A DNA stretch of 10,788 nt from CAZPZZ01 sp964591245 (GTDB lineage: Bacteria > Acidobacteriota > Vicinamibacteria > Vicinamibacterales > UBA8438). Under the pieces are notes generated by a model, which did not search any database, was not told the origin of the DNA, and saw only the letters and a list, made by a program, of their open reading frames with translations. Numbering within the stretch: position 1 is the first letter of the stretch; every line of letters starts with the position of its first letter. Below, one piece after another: positions 7,793 to 10,788 of this stretch. The stretch is from NCBI GenBank assembly GCA_964591245.1, contig CAZPZZ010000139.1:1-10788 (forward strand). The letters run 5' to 3'. Both the position numbers and the translations under genes were made by a program.

Positions 7793-7797
7793 CCTCC
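7793..7797 (-). promoter_or_regulatory. Shine-Dalgarno fixing the GTG start of the methyltransferase
   Basis: GGAGG on the minus strand is followed by TGCATTC and then GTG at 7785. The ATG at 7770 is 22 nt from this site, too far for it, so the GTG start is preferred. Confidence 0.65.
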
Positions 7798-7884
7798 AAG
7801 GCGGTCCCCACCATACCGCGCGTGTCGATTGAGACCTCACGCGGGCCGACCGTCTCTACACCCCTTGGTCAGATGCCGTTCAGT

Positions 7885-8112
7885 CTATGGGGAATCCTCC
7901 CCGTCGTGGCGGCGGAATCCCGTAAACACCCGCTGGAACCACCGCTGCCAGAAGAGGCGAAAGGTCACGCCCACGGCCGCCACGCCGCCCAGAATCAGCT
8001 GGAGCAGCATGCTTCCGCTACCAGGATCAAGGTACGCATGCGCTGGTTGCTCCCACAGCGCCACCATGAAACCTGCGGCCATTACGCAGAGACGCCTAGA
8101 ATAGACATGCAC
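7885..8112 (-). CDS. Small membrane protein with YLDPGSGS motif
   Basis: The product has 75 residues from GTG 8112. Residues 1-26 look like a signal sequence with basic n-region (YSRRLC) and a cut after PAHA, leaving the new N-terminus at YLDPGSGSMLLQLILGG. One membrane helix follows (about 35-54), and the C-terminus is basic (RLFWQRWFQR). Short proteins with A-Y-(L/I)-D-P-G-(S/T)-G-S and one helix occur in many bacteria beside methyltransferase and sulfatase-like genes, which is the arrangement here; this is recalled, not searched. The start is uncertain: GTG 8112 has no Shine-Dalgarno, while ATG 8082 would shorten the n-region and lose the two Arg. It is the first gene of the leftward operon, 99 nt before the methyltransferase. 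A scaffold or anchor role in the membrane is inferred. Confidence 0.78.
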   Translation of the reverse strand: MHVYSRRLCVMAAGFMVALWEQPAHAYLDPGSGSMLLQLILGGVAAVGVTFRLFWQRWFQRVFTGFRRHDGEDSP

Positions 8113-8144
8113 GGGCGTATTTTACCCGTTCGCAACAAAAATAT

Positions 8145-8159
8145 TGCATCTATGATGCA
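8145..8159. promoter_or_regulatory. Perfect dyad upstream of the leftward operon, candidate operator
   Basis: TGCATC (8145-8150) and GATGCA (8154-8159) form a perfect inverted repeat around TAT, 33-47 nt upstream of GTG 8112. A TAAAAT on the minus strand (8119-8124) could be a -10 box; if so the dyad overlaps its -35 region and transcription would begin close to the GTG. No good -35 hexamer is present, so the promoter is weakly supported. Confidence 0.4.
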
Positions 8160-8662
8160 TTAATCGCTGGACAGATCACCGAAACCCAGTCGTCTCGCGC
8201 ACGCCGGACGCTCGCCACGGCGTTCCGATGGACAGAACTCGACTTTTCTGTGTGGAAGTCCACATCCCCCTTCTGACGCACCTCGATGTCGGAGAATATC
8301 TATGCGCACTCACTTTTTTGACCGTACTCATCAATGCGTCACGTAGCGCCCTGGCCACCCCACCAGTCGCCGTCCGCAATCACCCTCCATGGGCCTGGTC
8401 AACAAGAGATCCTCATGATGCGCCACGCGTATCTGGAAGACGGCCGCGATAACCATCGGTACGAGCAACGCTCGACGACGGTCGCCCGCCGCCGTATTGA
8501 GGCTTGACCCTGCCTCTCGCCGCGGTCATCCTCAACCTGTCCATAGACGTCGTCGCCGCCACGGGCCAATCCGCCCGGTCAGAGCAGACCGTGGGGGACC
8601 CCGTAACGAATATCCGTTCACCGTCGCTGGCCGTACGCTATTGCCGTCCAGAGGTGCTTTCC
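8160..8662. other. Long intergenic region between divergent genes
   Basis: About 500 nt separate the leftward operon from the dioxygenase-like gene. I see no gene with both a ribosome site and recognisable sequence. Short frames exist at 8228-8452 and at 8415-8507 (30 residues, basic), but neither has a Shine-Dalgarno or family resemblance. The segment 8504-8662 is in frame with the dioxygenase-like gene but is GC-rich and unlike it, so it is read as untranslated leader. Confidence 0.45.
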
Positions 8663-9451
8663 ATGTCCATTGCTCAGACCAGACGAAGAAGGCTCTTTCC
8701 CTGGTATGACTCCGAGTGGCTTAGTGATTATTTATCTGCCAAAACTTTTATAGAGGCAAATTGCCCAGACAAATTGGATGAATTTATATGCACCTTCGAT
8801 ACCTTCCGTACGAGCCCTGATTTTAAAGTTCAACAACTATCCAATGTATTTGATGAATCCGTGAGAGCCAACATCAACTCGGTCGTCTCTGAACTACAAG
8901 AAAGCGATCTACTAAAATATGAAATGGAGAGCTTTGGCCGTCATCTTGTACGGGATATCGAATATTTCAGCGAGCTACAGGAATCAATAGTCGATATTGT
9001 CTCCGAGGCCGTCCATGAGGACGTCGAACCTGTGTACAATTTCTTAGCCCTGTATAAATATTCCGGTAAGTGCAAGGTCCATATGGACGCACCAGAGGCC
9101 AAATGGACGCTAGACTTGTGCATTGGGCAGTCTAAACCTTGGCCTATTCATGTTAGTCACGTAGTTCCTTGGCCAGAGAACTGGCGACCAACCAGTGAGG
9201 ATTGGCATCAATCTATTGTCAACACTGCCAGTAATCAATTCGACTCCTTCACGATGGAAGATGGCGAATCAATAATATTCTCTGGCAGTAGCCAATGGCA
9301 CTATCGTAATCAAATGAAGTTTTCCAGCACAGACGACTTCTACAATTTATTGTTTTTTCATTTTACCCCTAAAGGCCAAGGGCACTTACTCGACCCCAGA
9401 CTTTGGGGCGAAATTCTTAACATGCCTGGATTAACCAAGTTGTTTTCCTAA
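8663..9451 (+). CDS. 2OG-Fe(II) dioxygenase-like protein
   Basis: The product has 262 residues. ATG 8663 follows GAGGTG (8651-8656) by 6 nt; the frame could open at 8504, but that part is GC-rich and lacks a ribosome site. The first two-thirds is helical and acidic. The C-terminal part has the double-stranded beta-helix pattern: LALYKYSGKCKVHMDAP (H140-x-D142, candidate iron ligands), TLDLCIGQSKPWPIHV, then DGESIIFSGSSQWHYRNQM (H213, candidate distal ligand, with R215 possibly binding 2-oxoglutarate) and a final FYNLLFFHF strand. The His-x-Asp...His set fits a working oxygenase that hydroxylates a small molecule or residue; the substrate is unknown. Third codon positions are much more A/T-rich than in all neighbours (many AAT, TTT, ATA, TTA), suggesting transfer. 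It stands alone on the plus strand. Confidence 0.82.
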   Translation: MSIAQTRRRRLFPWYDSEWLSDYLSAKTFIEANCPDKLDEFICTFDTFRTSPDFKVQQLSNVFDESVRANINSVVSELQESDLLKYEMESFGRHLVRDIEYFSELQESIVDIVSEAVHEDVEPVYNFLALYKYSGKCKVHMDAPEAKWTLDLCIGQSKPWPIHVSHVVPWPENWRPTSEDWHQSIVNTASNQFDSFTMEDGESIIFSGSSQWHYRNQMKFSSTDDFYNLLFFHFTPKGQGHLLDPRLWGEILNMPGLTKLFS

Positions 9452-9848
9452 GCAAACGAGTTCGTTCCCGTGACTATCACAGGAATCTAGTTCACCAGAA
9501 TGTTCTTCTGACGACTTCCCCGTCATCGTGCGTGAGACCGCCTGGCTTTCTCGTGAAGCACTCAGAGTACAGTCGGTCGATGGAGACAGGTTGCCTACCC
9601 GCCCAACAGTGCTGCGGAGAGGGACTGCCTTGAGAGACGGCCTCACGTATTCTGAGTCAGTGGGGTTTCTCGGGTCCCGTACTCGGGAGCCAAACCACAT
9701 TACACGCCAGACTCATGAGCGATCTTCCGTCTGCGCCAATAGACTCGCTTCAACAATCGCTCAGGCAACAGGCGTCTAGACTCCCCACCTCGCGCTTGTT
9801 AGGATTTCCGCCCTAGGTCATCAAAAACATCTTTCATGGAGGGTGGAC
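9452..9848. other. Intergenic region with no convincing gene
   Basis: These 397 nt hold frames on both strands (9431-9700 minus, 9528-9779 plus) with no ribosome site, signal or family resemblance. A mismatched hairpin lies at about 9675-9694 (GGGTCCCG, loop TACT, CGGGAGCC) and is not followed by a T-run. No tRNA pattern was found. The last 11 nt hold the Shine-Dalgarno of the next gene. Confidence 0.45.
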
Positions 9849-10139
9849 ATGTTATTTCACGTTACCTGGCAGTTTCACAATACAACTGAAGAGAAGCAGA
9901 AGCGCACGTTGAGCCTCTTTCAAAAGTGGACGCCTGGCCCCGGTCAGTTCCAGGCCTTCTACGGCTTCGCCGACGGCACCGGTGGCGTCGCGTTGATTGA
10001 AGCCGCGGACGCTGCGGAGTTGGCGAGAACCCTTGCTCCGTGGACCGCCGACCTGACCTTCACAACCCAGGCGATTCTTCCGATCCAGGAAACTGCTGCG
10101 ATCAACGGTGAAGGACTGGCCTGGCGCGACGCGAACTAA
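9849..10139 (+). CDS. DUF3303 family protein
   Basis: The product has 96 residues. ATG 9849 is preceded by GGAGGG (9838-9843) at 5 nt, which is preferred to the in-frame GTG 9843 lying within that site. The sequence MLFHVTWQFH at the start, a central Phe/Gly-rich strand (FYGFADGTGGVALIEAADAAEL) and a hydrophobic strand plus tail (TWADLTF-like, AILPIQE) match the DUF3303 pattern: a small ferredoxin-like alpha-beta fold of about 90-100 residues in which an acidic 'VALIEAAD' segment follows a strand. The function of the family is not known, and the protein has no signal peptide or membrane helix. It appears to be a single-gene unit, ended by two strong hairpins. Confidence 0.82.
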   Translation: MLFHVTWQFHNTTEEKQKRTLSLFQKWTPGPGQFQAFYGFADGTGGVALIEAADAAELARTLAPWTADLTFTTQAILPIQETAAINGEGLAWRDAN

Positions 10140-10156
10140 TACCTCCCACCCACCGT

Positions 10157-10174
10157 GGCGCGTGTCGACGCGCC
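10157..10174 (+). terminator. Stem-loop after the DUF3303 gene (first of two)
   Basis: GGCGCGT (10157-10163) and ACGCGCC (10168-10174) form a perfect 7-bp stem with a GTCG loop, 17 nt after the stop codon. There is no T-run, so termination is inferred only from position and stem strength. Confidence 0.4.
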
Positions 10175-10191
10175 GAGCTAGTCCTCCTAAC

Positions 10192-10219
10192 TCGCCTCGG
10201 TCCGACGGGACCGGGGCGA
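10192..10219 (+). terminator. Strong stem-loop after the DUF3303 gene (second of two)
   Basis: A 12-bp stem, 10192-10203 with 10208-10219, has one T·G pair and a GACG tetraloop. It follows the first hairpin by 17 nt. It lacks a downstream T-run, so it may be a weak or factor-assisted terminator or an mRNA 3'-end stabiliser. Confidence 0.45.
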
Positions 10220-10574
10220 CACCCGGAACGAGATAAGCGGCATCTCCGTCTGGCCAGGTCGGCACGTTGACCCCTCCCCCTGAACATCACGCCAACACCG
10301 TTTACAGAAAATCAACAATAGATAGACATAGAAATGAATTTTGATTGATATTTACATACAAACCATAAAAAACAATAAATACCTGCACTCGCTGGGAGCA
10401 TGTACTTTTCGTGCGAATAGAATAAGCACCTTGTCTTAGTCATATTTATCTATTTTCTGCTGCAACGTCTGAAATAGAATTCAACACGCACAAGACGATA
10501 CAAATTCGATCTCTGGTTCATGCTTGACGACAATAGAGAACGCACCCCGCTGGTGCGAATGAGAAAAAAGCAAA
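10220..10574. other. AT-rich intergenic stretch before the last gene
   Basis: From about 10300 to 10520 the composition falls sharply to mostly A/T (for example TAAAAAACAATAAATA around 10366), against GC-rich flanks. No gene is seen in it. The region probably contains the promoter of the secreted-protein gene at 10575, but I found no pair of hexamers with correct spacing. An 8-residue frame (10559-10585) overlaps that gene's start. Confidence 0.5.
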
Positions 10575-10788
10575 ATGACGCCTAAACTGACCACTCTTGG
10601 CGCAGCGTTGGTGCTGTCCTCGGTTGCATTTCCCGCGATCGCGGAAGCTCAAACCGAAAATATCGCCCAAACGTACGTCCACACCGTGCGACCGGAAATG
10701 ATCGCTCAATTCGAGGAGGCCGTGAAACGGCATGTGCAGTGGCGCAAGCAAAACAACGATCCCTGGGAGTGGGTTTGGTATCAAGTGG
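10575..10788 (+). CDS. N-terminal part of a secreted protein (3' end outside window)
   Basis: The frame begins at ATG 10575 and stays open to the window edge (71 residues). Residues 1-25 form a clear signal peptide: Lys at 4, a hydrophobic LGAALVLSSVAFPAIA core and a likely cut after AEA. The mature start is QTENIAQTYVHTVRPEMIAQ, followed by FEEAVKRHVQWRKQNNDPWEW. The VRPEM...FEEAVKRH pattern recalls small ferredoxin-like (dimeric alpha-beta barrel) proteins that are exported, but too little is present to name a family. The ribosome site is poor: GAGAAAAAAG (10561-10570) is purine-rich without a clear GGAG. The upstream DUF3303 gene is also an alpha-beta protein of unknown role, but two hairpins and the AT-rich region separate them. 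Confidence 0.75.
   Translation, partial: MTPKLTTLGAALVLSSVAFPAIAEAQTENIAQTYVHTVRPEMIAQFEEAVKRHVQWRKQNNDPWEWVWYQV

Noticed and set aside
7117..8163. 348-residue frame on the plus strand
   Set aside because: It is antisense to the methyltransferase and small membrane protein, both of which carry recognisable motifs; the open frame is a by-product of GC-rich codons.
8415..8507. 30-residue basic peptide frame before the dioxygenase-like gene, considered as a modified-peptide precursor
   Set aside because: No Shine-Dalgarno, no leader/core pattern, and no maturation genes beside it.
9675..9694. Hairpin considered as part of a tRNA or terminator
   Set aside because: No cloverleaf arms or T-loop consensus nearby, and no T-run after the stem.
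9431..9779. Overlapping frames on both strands after the dioxygenase-like gene
   Set aside because: No start signals, no recognisable sequence and atypical composition; treated as non-coding.
10559..10585. Eight-residue frame overlapping the start of the last gene, considered as a leader peptide
   Set aside because: Too short to support and without a ribosome site or attenuator structure.

Overview
The window is GC-rich bacterial chromosome with dense third-position G/C in most genes. The gene content is typical of large-genome soil or sediment bacteria such as Acidobacteriota or nearby phyla: a secreted NHL beta-propeller, a membrane-anchored sulfatase-like enzyme, a DUF3303 protein and small secreted proteins of unknown role. 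The phylum is an inference; there is no rRNA or other marker gene here. No tRNA, CRISPR array or intact mobile element was seen.

Layout, left to right. (1) 3-380, plus: the C-terminal part of an unidentified protein. (2) 558-1112, plus: a peroxiredoxin-like (AhpC/TSA_2) protein whose frame contains one TGA exactly where the family has its first catalytic cysteine, followed 19 nt later by a perfect hairpin. This is best read as a selenoprotein with a UxxC site, and it is the strongest observation in the window. (3) 1432-2631 and 2655-3947, plus: two exported proteins 23 nt apart, an NHL beta-propeller and an unrecognised secreted protein. (4) 7885-8112, 6343-7785 and 4156-6333, minus: a likely operon running leftward. 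It encodes a short membrane protein with a YLDPGSGS motif, a fusion of a kinase-like domain with a SAM methyltransferase, and a multi-pass membrane protein with a sulfatase/alkaline-phosphatase-superfamily domain. All three appear to use non-ATG starts, and the last two look translationally coupled. (5) 8663-9451, plus: an AT-richer gene for a 2OG-Fe(II) dioxygenase-like protein, possibly acquired. (6) 9849-10139, plus: a DUF3303 protein followed by two strong hairpins. (7) A locally very AT-rich intergenic stretch leads into 10575-10788, the start of a secreted protein that runs off the window.

The leftward operon is the most system-like unit. The three products suggest a membrane-associated pathway that modifies a surface glycan or lipid-linked headgroup, using a kinase-like/methyltransferase step in the cytoplasm and a phospho- or sulfo-transfer or hydrolysis step outside. 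That role is inference from domains and gene order. The plus-strand genes around it do not obviously share a pathway.
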